In this document: positions 34,742 through 42,929 of the stretch, one piece after another
Layout: every line of letters begins with the position of its first letter
Position numbering within the stretch: position 1 is the first letter of the stretch
Assembly: GCA_020628895.1 (NCBI GenBank)
Contig: JAHDEM010000006.1
Span: 4,387 to 68,386, forward strand
Reading direction: 5' to 3'
DNA length: 64,000 bases
Origin: Candidatus Endobugula sp.
GTDB lineage: Bacteria; Pseudomonadota; Gammaproteobacteria; Pseudomonadales; Cellvibrionaceae
The notes under the pieces: generated by a model
Seen by the model: only the letters and a program-made list of their open reading frames with translations
Databases searched by the model: none
What the model was told of the DNA's origin: nothing
Made by a program: the position numbers and the translations under genes

Positions 34742-35620
34742 ATGGCAACTTGCCGATTGGTTAATCAATATGAAGAACTAACACTCGATAAGCTACGAGG
34801 TGCTATAGGGCATGACGCTCATGTTTTTGCAAAAGTCCGCTTAGCTGATGTGTTTCCAATATCAGGTAGCGGTATTAGTGATAAAGAGTATAGCTATTGC
34901 CTAAAAGCTCACTTCGATTTTCTGGTCGTTGATAAAAATTATATGCCTATTTTCAGTGTTGAGTATGACGGTAAACAACATAGATATAATCAACAACAAA
35001 TTGAAAATGACAGGCTTAAAAATACCCTCTGTGAAAAGTTCAAACATCCAATATTACGTATAAATTCAAAATATATTAATACGGAGTACAAAGGCATAGA
35101 CCTTTTAACTTATTTTGTTGATGTCTGGTTTCTTGAAGAAGCTTTTTATGATGCACAAGAAAAAGGCATTGTCCCTTATGACGAGCCTTTTGACGCTTGT
35201 TCCATTCTTGATGATGGTACAGGGCGATCTTGGCCTTACTGGATTTCATCTGACGTTCAACTAAAGCTACAAAAACTACATGCCAATGGCAAAATAAAAC
35301 AAATTGCAGCATCCCACTGGGTCGGGGTAGACGAAAATAAAAATCATAAATGTATCTGCTGGGTTGAAGTGGATGAAAATAGCGTTGTTTTCGTAAAGAC
35401 AGGAATGCGCCAACAACTATTTCCTGCTGTGCAGGTTAGTGATTTGCTGAGTATGTTAGCCATGTTTGATCTTGATAAAAAATTAGACGATTATTTTTCA
35501 GGTCTTGAAAACCAAACAATAGATAAAGACGATTTTAAACAAGTACTTGCTCAGTTCTGTTCTCCTTTAAACTCAAGGCAAGCTTTTACAGCCGGTAATA
35601 TTACATATCCGGTTTTTTAA
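34742..35620 (+). CDS. DUF2726-like protein, probable PD-(D/E)XK nuclease fold
   Basis: FDFLVVDKNYMPIFSVEYDGKQHRYNQQQIENDRLKNTLCEKFKHPILRIN. Confidence 0.7.
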   Translation: MATCRLVNQYEELTLDKLRGAIGHDAHVFAKVRLADVFPISGSGISDKEYSYCLKAHFDFLVVDKNYMPIFSVEYDGKQHRYNQQQIENDRLKNTLCEKFKHPILRINSKYINTEYKGIDLLTYFVDVWFLEEAFYDAQEKGIVPYDEPFDACSILDDGTGRSWPYWISSDVQLKLQKLHANGKIKQIAASHWVGVDENKNHKCICWVEVDENSVVFVKTGMRQQLFPAVQVSDLLSMLAMFDLDKKLDDYFSGLENQTIDKDDFKQVLAQFCSPLNSRQAFTAGNITYPVF

Positions 35621-35880
35621 GGGGGGAAAGCCTTCCCCCTGCTACAACCACGCATCCGCGCGTTTTCCGACACCCCCTTCTAACGGGGACACCCCGTAAC
35701 GCCCCGACTTGTTTTATTTAGCTTAGGGCGCTGCCCTCAGCGCACGTCAAATTATCCCCCAATCTTCCGCATTCCCGCCGGTCATTTGTGCAGATCGGGT
35801 GGTTCCCCCTAATTTGACGTTTGCACACCCGAACTTCGCCAGTTGGTCAGGGTTTCATGATTTTTTCAATCATAAACCCT
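35621..35880. other. Highly structured intergenic region (nested and interleaved inverted repeats)
   Basis: ACGGGG-ACA-CCCCGT (35683-35697); alternative AGGGC/GCCCT and GCGCTG/CAGCGC (35725-35743); ACGTCAAATTA/TAATTTGACGT (35744-35754/35810-35820); TCGGGTG/CACCCGA (35795-35801/35826-35832); AGGGTTTcATGATT/AATCATAAACCCT (35849-35880). Confidence 0.7.
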
Positions 35881-35907
35881 TAAGCCAATTTAAAAAAAGG
35901 TGAAGAC

Positions 35908-36420
35908 ATGAACATTCAAGACGCAGCCAAAATCTTACAACTAACTGGAGAGATCACACCCAAAATAGCCAAAGCCGCCTATAGAAAAGCAGCAATGGAA
36001 TACCACCCAGACCGCAACCCCGCAGGGACAGAGATGATGAAAATTATTAATGCCGCCTATGACGTTTTAAAAGATTATACGGGTAATATTGCGGATAATG
36101 AGCAAGGAACAGAAAGCAACAATGAAAACTATTCCGAGGCTGTTAATACCGCTCTAAACGCTATTATTAACTTAGCCGGATTAGATATAGAAATCTGTGG
36201 TGCTTGGGTTTGGGTGTCAGGTGATACACGTACTCATAAAGAGGTATTAAAAGCCGCAGGGTTTAAGTATGCCTCTAAAAAGAAATGCTGGTACTTTCGC
36301 CCTAGTGATTGGCGTAGCGCCAGCCGTGGAGCGTATTCAATGGATGAAATCCGCGATAAATACGGCAGCACTAAGCCCGTTGCAGCTAAAAACAAATATC
36401 TTAGGAAGTCTAATGCCTAA
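35908..36420 (+). CDS. J-domain protein with extra C-terminal module
   Basis: ITPKIAKAAYRKAAMEYHPDRNPAGTEMMKIINAAYDVLKDY (HPD) then IEICGAWVWVSGDTRTHKEVLKAAGFKYASKKKCWYFRP. Confidence 0.85.
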   Translation: MNIQDAAKILQLTGEITPKIAKAAYRKAAMEYHPDRNPAGTEMMKIINAAYDVLKDYTGNIADNEQGTESNNENYSEAVNTALNAIINLAGLDIEICGAWVWVSGDTRTHKEVLKAAGFKYASKKKCWYFRPSDWRSASRGAYSMDEIRDKYGSTKPVAAKNKYLRKSNA

Positions 36421-36512
36421 CCACGATAAACACCGCCAAATACATAAGTATGCGGCGGTGCTTCTTGATATAGTCCTCATTATTAAGTTTGAGAGTAAAA
36501 CTGATTTTTTGG

Positions 36513-36767
36513 TTATTTATTACAGATAGACTTGACAGGTAATCCATCTTTTAGCTGGTAAAATTCATCGCAATTCTCATCAACTTTCCTTACACCTATA
36601 TCCTTGGCTTTGATTATCTCTATAAGTGTTGTGCTGCCATCACTATTCCAATCAATATCAGAAAATTTATACCCTTTTGATATGACTAAAAATACAATAA
36701 AAGCGCAGTATATAATTGTCACAACTAAAAGAATGTAAGTAACCTTTTTAGCAATCACTTTTCTCAC
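36513..36767 (-). CDS. Small single-TM hypothetical protein
   Basis: N-terminal TM; overlaps the stop of the upstream ORF. Confidence 0.5.
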   Translation of the reverse strand: MRKVIAKKVTYILLVVTIIYCAFIVFLVISKGYKFSDIDWNSDGSTTLIEIIKAKDIGVRKVDENCDEFYQLKDGLPVKSICNK

Positions 36768-37072
36768 GGATGGCTTTGCGGGGTTTTTTCTTCGTTAAAA
36801 TAAATTGCTGACCCGTCAGAATACTCTAACAAGGAAGGGTCTGTGATTACAATATGAAGGGAGAGTTCATCAACTTCATTGTAACCCGATACATAATTTA
36901 ATCTGGTTCCTTTGGGTAGAACTATTTTTACACCCTGTTTATCAAAGACGGTTTGCTCTGATTGCAGAACCGCCAGCCATTTTTTAGGCAGAGACAATAA
37001 GTCAGTATCACCCATAAGAAAATTTAAAAAGAAGCCAGAAAAAACACCACCTATAAAAATTAAAAATTTCAT
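36764..37072 (-). CDS. Small hypothetical membrane-anchored protein
   Basis: MKFLIFIGGVFSGFFLNFLMG hydrophobic N-terminus. Confidence 0.5.
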   Translation of the reverse strand: MKFLIFIGGVFSGFFLNFLMGDTDLLSLPKKWLAVLQSEQTVFDKQGVKIVLPKGTRLNYVSGYNEVDELSLHIVITDPSLLEYSDGSAIYFNEEKTPQSHP

Positions 37073-37096
37073 TTTTCTAATCTGATTATATTTTTA

Positions 37097-37369
37097 CTAT
37101 AAAGCATCCTTTGATATTTTCATTAAGCAATAAATCCAAATCACAAATAAAACTGCCAAATGAATAAAACCATATAATAAAAAGTGTAATTTTGGATGTT
37201 GACTGAAACAGAGGTATATATGCCAAAAAAATACTATTGGAAAAATTACCAGTGCGGGATATATAGCCCAATTATCGCCATACTTAGAATACGGTGAAAC
37301 AGCCACAGTCCATAAAACAAGCAAAATTGTTAAAATGATTGGCGTTAATTTTATAGTTAAGTTGACCAC
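37097..37369 (-). CDS. Small multi-TM protein, candidate immunity protein for the Rhs-CT
   Basis: About 3 TM segments; begins 3 bp after the Rhs-CT ORF ends. Confidence 0.45.
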   Translation of the reverse strand: MVNLTIKLTPIILTILLVLWTVAVSPYSKYGDNWAIYPALVIFPIVFFWHIYLCFSQHPKLHFLLYGFIHLAVLFVIWIYCLMKISKDAL

Positions 37370-37371
37370 TT

Positions 37372-38028
37372 TTATCGCCCTTGATATTGATGTATTGGCA
37401 AGGGTCGATTATAACCGGGGCGATAGCCGGGTAAAAATGGTGGGACTGCCCCAGTGGCTCTAAGAACACCAGACACGTAACTATTACTATTAAATGTTAA
37501 TCCAAATGGGTCAGGGAATGGGTCATATAAAGCTCTATTATTATAGGAGCTAGCAGCATTTATTAAGTTATTAATAAACTCGGTATCAGATATACCCTCT
37601 GGTCTACATACTTGAGTCAAATCATTTAAGTTTGAAGCTGCATCACCTTGATAATTAAGCGCACTTGTTAATCGCCCAAACAAACCGAAACCTTCCCCAA
37701 ACGCCTGCCCACCTAATGTTGCTTCTCTACCATTTGTGGATGAAAACAATGGATGGTTTATAAAATCTTGAGGATTATCCGGTCTTAAAACAATTGCCGC
37801 ATGATTAAAAGGGTTGTGTTGAGAATTTACAAATGCTGCATGTTGACCAACATAAACTGCTAACCCATTAGGGTCGATATATTTCAGAGGGTTACTACGC
37901 CCATAAACATAAGTATTCGGCCCATCATCCAGCCCAATAGGGTCAGATTGTAAAAAACGTGCTAGCGCATTACTGCTATTGAGTAGTAATGCGCTGATAA
38001 CCAAAAAACTAAGTAATAACTGTTTCAT
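37372..38028 (-). CDS. Orphan Rhs C-terminal (core remnant + toxin-like tail) with its own signal peptide
   Basis: MKQLLLSFLVISALLLNSSNA signal, ARFLQSDPIGLDDGPNTYVYGRSNPLKYIDPNGL (Rhs core end), variable tail. Confidence 0.75.
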   Translation of the reverse strand: MKQLLLSFLVISALLLNSSNALARFLQSDPIGLDDGPNTYVYGRSNPLKYIDPNGLAVYVGQHAAFVNSQHNPFNHAAIVLRPDNPQDFINHPLFSSTNGREATLGGQAFGEGFGLFGRLTSALNYQGDAASNLNDLTQVCRPEGISDTEFINNLINAASSYNNRALYDPFPDPFGLTFNSNSYVSGVLRATGAVPPFLPGYRPGYNRPLPIHQYQGR

Positions 38029-38043
38029 GTGTTGCTCCTTATT

Positions 38044-39054
38044 TTATTGATATTGCTTGGCTGCATTAGAGACCATCTTAACGTAGTCCGCATTGTCTTG
38101 AGGTGTGTGAGGAAGCCAGCCAAGCTGTCGCGCTCTATTTTCACTGACATTCATTTGCTTGAGAAAATGGCTAAATATTTTTCTCTTATGGGGTGGTGCT
38201 TGGTCGGAATGTTGATAACGCCAGATTTCATGGGCTATCAATAATGATTGACTAGCCTTGGCTCTATAAATAAGCGTATTAATATATTTTGGATAATAGG
38301 CTAATAATAGATCAGCCGTAGCAATGAGCTGACCATAGCGTTTTTGTTCATCGTAATGCTGTAATAATGTATTGGCGATTACAGCAACCGTTTCTTTATT
38401 GGTGAGCTTTGCTAAGTAGCCACCTTTTTGTATGGCAGCATCTGTAATGGCGAACTCCTGTTTAAGCCATACATCTCTTGATGGGTGAGCGCCGCTAGTC
38501 GTTTCTAGGTTGTAAGTCATACCCGTAGCATCGTTCGTATATTTTACAAATACATGTAATGGGGCGGTTGATGCGCCTACGTCCAAACCCAACATTTGCC
38601 CCAGCGCAATAAAGAGAAACGGCATAGAAATACAATTACCCTTGCGGGTATCCATATAAGTTGAGAGTAACTTGTTTTTTAGCTTCGTGCCTTTGGGGTC
38701 GTTAAAATCATAGCGGAAGGGTTTAAAGTCATTCCATGCCCCTGCATCATATAGATACTCTCGCAAGGCGTTTTTCTTTTGCATACTGGTTTCAAGATTC
38801 AGCGCGGTAATTGGTTTTATCATATCTTTTAAGCGCCGCATCTCTTTAAAAATATTGATGCTAGGGTCAATCATTTGGTCAACGACTAACTTGGAGTATG
38901 CAAAACTGATTTTATCTTCCGGTACATCGAGCAAGGCTTTGACCCGATTTAGCTCTGTTTGGTCAATGTTGTGTAAGCTAGCAGGCACAGCCCATACTAA
39001 GGAAGTTGAGCCTAAAAAAATGCATATAAGGAAGTTGAGCCTAAAAAAATGCAT
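38044..39054 (-). CDS. SirB1/transglutaminase-like protein; 5' end altered by a 29-bp tandem duplication
   Basis: STYMDTRKGNCISMPFLFIALGQMLGLDVGASTAPLHVFVKY. Confidence 0.7.
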   Translation of the reverse strand: MHFFRLNFLICIFLGSTSLVWAVPASLHNIDQTELNRVKALLDVPEDKISFAYSKLVVDQMIDPSINIFKEMRRLKDMIKPITALNLETSMQKKNALREYLYDAGAWNDFKPFRYDFNDPKGTKLKNKLLSTYMDTRKGNCISMPFLFIALGQMLGLDVGASTAPLHVFVKYTNDATGMTYNLETTSGAHPSRDVWLKQEFAITDAAIQKGGYLAKLTNKETVAVIANTLLQHYDEQKRYGQLIATADLLLAYYPKYINTLIYRAKASQSLLIAHEIWRYQHSDQAPPHKRKIFSHFLKQMNVSENRARQLGWLPHTPQDNADYVKMVSNAAKQYQ

Positions 39055-39058
39055 ATAA
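39001..39058. repeat. Perfect 29-bp tandem duplication
   Basis: GGAAGTTGAGCCTAAAAAAATGCATATAA at 39001-39029 and 39030-39058. Confidence 0.97.
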
Positions 39059-39391
39059 AGAGGAGTGTTATATAAGCTTTCTTATTCATTATCACAGCCT
39101 TCAATGGCAAAACCGTACTATACCATAGCCAAATTACGTAAATTAAGCGCTATAAACTAAAAAATTCAAACACTTACACGTTTGGCGCGCATAACATCCT
39201 TTTTTGTTGTAAATCGCGCCATATCGTTATTTTTTCTGATATTTTCGTCTATCGTCTTAGCAAATTATTAATGCTATTCCTGTAGATTTAACGGTGTGTA
39301 TTGATTGCTGTCTATTTCTATAGACAGAATTGGGCGGTCGGGACATTGGGGCGAAATGCGATTAGAGATAAAACACAGCATTGATAAGAAT

Positions 39392-39440
39392 AGCGAGTTT
39401 AAGCACCTTAAACTCGCTTCCGGCTGTACAGTAGTACAGC
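39392..39440 (+). promoter_or_regulatory. Two consecutive hairpins in the leader of ORF 39468-40049
   Basis: AGCGAGTTTAAG-CAC-CTTAAACTCGCT (39392-39418) and GCTGTAC-AGTA-GTACAGC (39423-39440). Confidence 0.65.
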
Positions 39441-39467
39441 GCGGCTTTTACACTGGTGAGGTGCAAT

Positions 39468-40049
39468 ATGGCTAGTCACCTTACAGATACCTTTCTTACA
39501 GCCTCTCAAAAAACTCAAATTGATGAAGTCGCAAAGCTCGACCAATATTATGAATTAGCGGCTTTAACAGCTAACAATGATGACAATATCGGTGGTGGGC
39601 GAATGGTGAAAACGTCTGCTCATAGTAAAACTGCCGAACATAAAAAAGATCAACAACACCGTGATTTACTCAGAGCAATTACCGAACAGCAGCAAATACT
39701 CGATCAAATAGAAGCCGTGATGGTTGCCAAATACGGTGAGGATTTCGCGGAGCAATTCGCAGCGGATTTATTAGACGATCAAACTTATAAAAAGCTTATG
39801 TCCATTCAAGATCAGAAAGAACGTAGAGAGGCGATTGCAAAAGCGATTAATGATGGTGTTGCCAATGGCACAATTGACCATCAGAAAGCCTTTGAAAACC
39901 CTGATTTTAAACAGTGGTTAGATGCAAACGATCAAATAGAAAAAGACATGCAACTGAATCCACAGTATGACCAAATCACTGATTACAGAGAAGATCACGA
40001 TAATCAGCTTGCTGCTGGATTAAGTGGTTTTTTAGGCAAGCCTAGCTAG
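39468..40049 (+). CDS. Hypothetical element protein (ATG start MASHL preferred)
   Basis: Hydrophilic about 193-aa ORF preceded by RBS-like GGTGAGG. Confidence 0.6.
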   Translation: MASHLTDTFLTASQKTQIDEVAKLDQYYELAALTANNDDNIGGGRMVKTSAHSKTAEHKKDQQHRDLLRAITEQQQILDQIEAVMVAKYGEDFAEQFAADLLDDQTYKKLMSIQDQKERREAIAKAINDGVANGTIDHQKAFENPDFKQWLDANDQIEKDMQLNPQYDQITDYREDHDNQLAAGLSGFLGKPS

Positions 40050-40539
40050 GTGATTTCGGCCACTCTGTAATACGTCCACCTTTTAACAAAAGTAACTTTG
40101 TTTCATTAGCCAGAAAATCTATATCTTTAATACCTTCTAGCGGGTTAATGGGTTCTAAAAGCCATGTTCTACCATCTATAAAAAACGCCATACTAGAGCC
40201 GTATTCGTGGTCAGGCTTAATAAAAAATTGAGCGCTAACGCCTCGCTTTTTGAGTTCGCTTATAAAATATTGACCCACACTTTCAGGAGAGTGTTTACCT
40301 AAATCTGAACCTGCATACAGGGCAATGCCCACACCTGTGTAATTGCACGAATATTCTCGCGCTTGTCCGCTGATACTTTCTTCAAAACCCACGTATTGTT
40401 TAATGGTATCGCAGCGGTTTGTGAATAGCTTGTCTTTATCCGTTCGGGAGGTATCGCTTTTAGTCGCGGTTAATATCTGACGATTAATTTCCGTGTCAAT
40501 ATGAGCAAATGCGGAATAAGGAAAAGCAAACAATATCAA
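40042..40539 (-). CDS. Hypothetical exported protein
   Basis: 165-aa ORF with short hydrophobic N-terminus ending AFA; convergent overlap with the previous ORF. Confidence 0.5.
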   Translation of the reverse strand: MILFAFPYSAFAHIDTEINRQILTATKSDTSRTDKDKLFTNRCDTIKQYVGFEESISGQAREYSCNYTGVGIALYAGSDLGKHSPESVGQYFISELKKRGVSAQFFIKPDHEYGSSMAFFIDGRTWLLEPINPLEGIKDIDFLANETKLLLLKGGRITEWPKSPS

Positions 40540-40737
40540 TAGATTAATAGCCGCCGCAATCGAAGGATTTCGTCATAATTCCATAAGATTATTTTGTGCT
40601 TAAAAAATGGTGGTTTACGCCCGTTTTTAACGCCTTTTTCTCTCTTTTTTATTGACTGGGTGATCTTATGGCTATAAGACAGAAACGTTCGGTTTTGTCT
40701 ACCGTTATAGGGAAGACAGTAATTTTCAGGAGGATTT

Positions 40738-41349
40738 ATGGCCTTGATTGGTTATGCGCGTGTTAGCACCAGTGAGCAGAATTTAGACCTACAACGCAAA
40801 GCCCTGATACTAGCAGGGTGTGAGCAGGATAATATATACGAAGACTTGGGCGTGTCCGCTATCGCTAAATCACGCCCAGGCTTCGACAGTGCAATAGCCT
40901 CTATGCAGTATGGTGATGTGTTGGTGATTTGGAAATTTGACCGCGCTTTTCGTTCGGTTAGAAATGCCTTGGATATTCTCGACCTATTTCAGCAGCGCGG
41001 CCTTGAGTTTAAGTGTTTAACAGAAGCTATCGACACAACAACCCCAATGGGTAAGTGTATGTATACCATTCGCAATGCTTTTGCAGAGCTTGAGCGCGAT
41101 ATTATCTCAGAGCGTACAAAGGCGGGGTTAGAGATAGCTAGACAAAATGGCAAACGCCTTGGGCGGCGGCGTAAACTATCACAGCGTAAAACCCGCGCTC
41201 TTCTTAAAATGAAAGCCCAACAACAATACACCCACACGGAGATTGCCAAAGAATTTGACATCTCTACCCGTACTCTCAGCCGTATTTTAAATGAATACAC
41301 CCTCAAGAAAAAAAGGACTTCCAGCAATGACAACACCAGCACAGCTTAA
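40738..41349 (+). CDS. Small serine recombinase (resolvase/invertase)
   Basis: ALIGYARVSTSEQNLDLQRKAL, NAFAELERDIISERTKAGLE, C-terminal HTH. Confidence 0.93.
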   Translation: MALIGYARVSTSEQNLDLQRKALILAGCEQDNIYEDLGVSAIAKSRPGFDSAIASMQYGDVLVIWKFDRAFRSVRNALDILDLFQQRGLEFKCLTEAIDTTTPMGKCMYTIRNAFAELERDIISERTKAGLEIARQNGKRLGRRRKLSQRKTRALLKMKAQQQYTHTEIAKEFDISTRTLSRILNEYTLKKKRTSSNDNTSTA

Positions 41350-41509
41350 ACGTAAGTACCGCAGCCACATGAAAATGTATGGTTCTATGCTGTGTGATCT
41401 GGCTGATAGCGAGGATATAGTTCTCAAAATGATTCACGGGAAAGATAAAGACCTTAGCCCTATACTCATTGCCGTTCGTGATTGTATTAAAAAAGTACCT
41501 AATACCTGA
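41327..41509 (+). CDS. Small hypothetical protein overlapping the resolvase 3' end
   Basis: MTTPAQLKRKYRSHMKMYGSML...; 4-bp-type translational overlap. Confidence 0.4.
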   Translation: MTTPAQLKRKYRSHMKMYGSMLCDLADSEDIVLKMIHGKDKDLSPILIAVRDCIKKVPNT

Positions 41510-41636
41510 TTTTAGACTCCTCTTATCGTCGTCTTTGTTCACTTATTTTGTTACTCTCAGCTAAAGTGGAACTAACCACTTTTTTGGCATCAATATCATC
41601 ATAATTTAATCGTAGAGGTTATGAAGAGGTCGTATA

Positions 41637-42188
41637 ATGATAAAGTTTAAAGATAAAAGTGAAGAAACGGTATTACCTGCTATCCCTAATGAATTAGCTA
41701 TTAAGTGCAAGGAGTTACTAAGCACACTTCAATCTAAAAATAAAAGAGCTATTTTGAAGCTAAAAGATATTTACAAATATTTAGAAGATTATGGTGACTT
41801 TGTTAAAACCTTCTCTGTTTGCTCGAAAGGATGTTCTCACTGTTGCAAAATTGATGTCACGATCACTGAATTAGAAGCAAAACTTATAGAGGAAGAGACC
41901 CACCGAAAGAGAAAGCCCAGACAATTAATTGCTTCTACCGGACATACTAGCCCTTGTCCTTTTCTTGGTGATGGAGGTGAATGTACGATATATGAGGTAA
42001 GGCCATTTCACTGTAGAACTTTTCACACATTGGATGACCCTAAATATTGTGAAACGGGGGAAGACCATAAGATATATGGCAGCTTTAACGGAATATATAC
42101 TGTCACAATTTATGAAAAGCTAAATCAAATGCGCCAGCACCTTAATGGGAAAGGCGCAATTATGGACATTCGAGACTTTTTCAATTGA
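41637..42188 (+). CDS. YkgJ-family cysteine cluster protein
   Basis: CSKGCSHCCKIDVTITELEA and CPFLGDGGECTIYEVRPFHCRTFHT. Confidence 0.85.
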   Translation: MIKFKDKSEETVLPAIPNELAIKCKELLSTLQSKNKRAILKLKDIYKYLEDYGDFVKTFSVCSKGCSHCCKIDVTITELEAKLIEEETHRKRKPRQLIASTGHTSPCPFLGDGGECTIYEVRPFHCRTFHTLDDPKYCETGEDHKIYGSFNGIYTVTIYEKLNQMRQHLNGKGAIMDIRDFFN

Positions 42189-42204
42189 TAAATGGCGTTG
42201 TTAT

Positions 42205-42621
42205 TTAACCCAGTTTCAACCGCCCCGCCATCTGCCGAGCGGTCAGAATAGGAATATCATGAGCCATGCCAAGGCTTAGCAAATCGGCTTTATCGCCTGA
42301 TACCAGATAATCTGCTTGTCCAGCTAATGCCGTAGCAATAATACGGTTATCATCAGGGTCAGGAGATAGCTCTACGAAGGGTAAGTCTATTGCAATATCT
42401 GCTTTTCGGTGGAGGGCTTCTAGCAGAATTTGTGCTTCGGACTGATTGATAAAACGCTCCAGTTTTTTATAACCCAAAACACGCTTTATTTCTTCCAGTT
42501 GTTCCTCGGAGGTGACAAGCGTAAAGGCTTGTTTATGCCATGATTGGTACAACCAATCGGGTGGCGTATCTTTGGTGATTAATGCGCTAACTAAAATGCC
42601 TGTATCAAGAACGATGCGCAC
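42205..42621 (-). CDS. PIN-domain toxin (COG1569-like)
   Basis: RIVLDTGILVSALITKDTPPDWLYQSW; ELSPDPDDNRIIATALAGQADYLVSGDKADLL. Confidence 0.88.
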   Translation of the reverse strand: MRIVLDTGILVSALITKDTPPDWLYQSWHKQAFTLVTSEEQLEEIKRVLGYKKLERFINQSEAQILLEALHRKADIAIDLPFVELSPDPDDNRIIATALAGQADYLVSGDKADLLSLGMAHDIPILTARQMAGRLKLG

Positions 42622-42841
42622 GTACAGCCTCTAATGCTTCATCTACTGTACTCATAATATTCATTTGATCATCGGCAGCGTTACGCTCCTTAATCGTTTC
42701 TGCTGTTTCAGCCAGTAATTTATCCAGTACGGCTTCTTCTACGAATTTGGATAAATCACCTTTTTTCGCACCTTTCTGACCCAGAAAAGCACGTAAGCTT
42801 TGATCGGTTTCGTTATTAACAACAAGACTCCAACGTGTCAT
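42605..42841 (-). CDS. Ribbon-helix-helix-type antitoxin partner (start MTRWSL)
   Basis: RWSLVVNNETDQSLRAFLGQKGAKKGDLSKFVEEAV; overlaps the PIN gene. Confidence 0.7.
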   Translation of the reverse strand: MTRWSLVVNNETDQSLRAFLGQKGAKKGDLSKFVEEAVLDKLLAETAETIKERNAADDQMNIMSTVDEALEAVRAHRS

Positions 42842-42929
42842 GATAGTTACCTCTTCAAATAAGCATATAAACACATATATGTTTAAGCATACAACTTTTT
42901 TGCTATTTGAGTCAAATTTAACCAATTAA

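Noticed and set aside
34371-35620. Retron or DRT-type reverse transcriptase system
   Set aside because: No reverse transcriptase motif (YxDD) in the neighbouring proteins.
40561-40737. res site of the small resolvase
   Set aside because: Weak inverted repeats (e.g. CTTATGGCTATAAG, AGACAGAAAC...GTTTTGTCT) are present but the three-subsite architecture could not be established.
40989-41342. Antisense ORF (117 aa) opposite the resolvase
   Set aside because: Shadow ORF of a well-supported serine recombinase; the same applies to most other opposite-strand ORFs inside conserved genes (e.g. 19270-19644, 46948-47289, 58345-58713).
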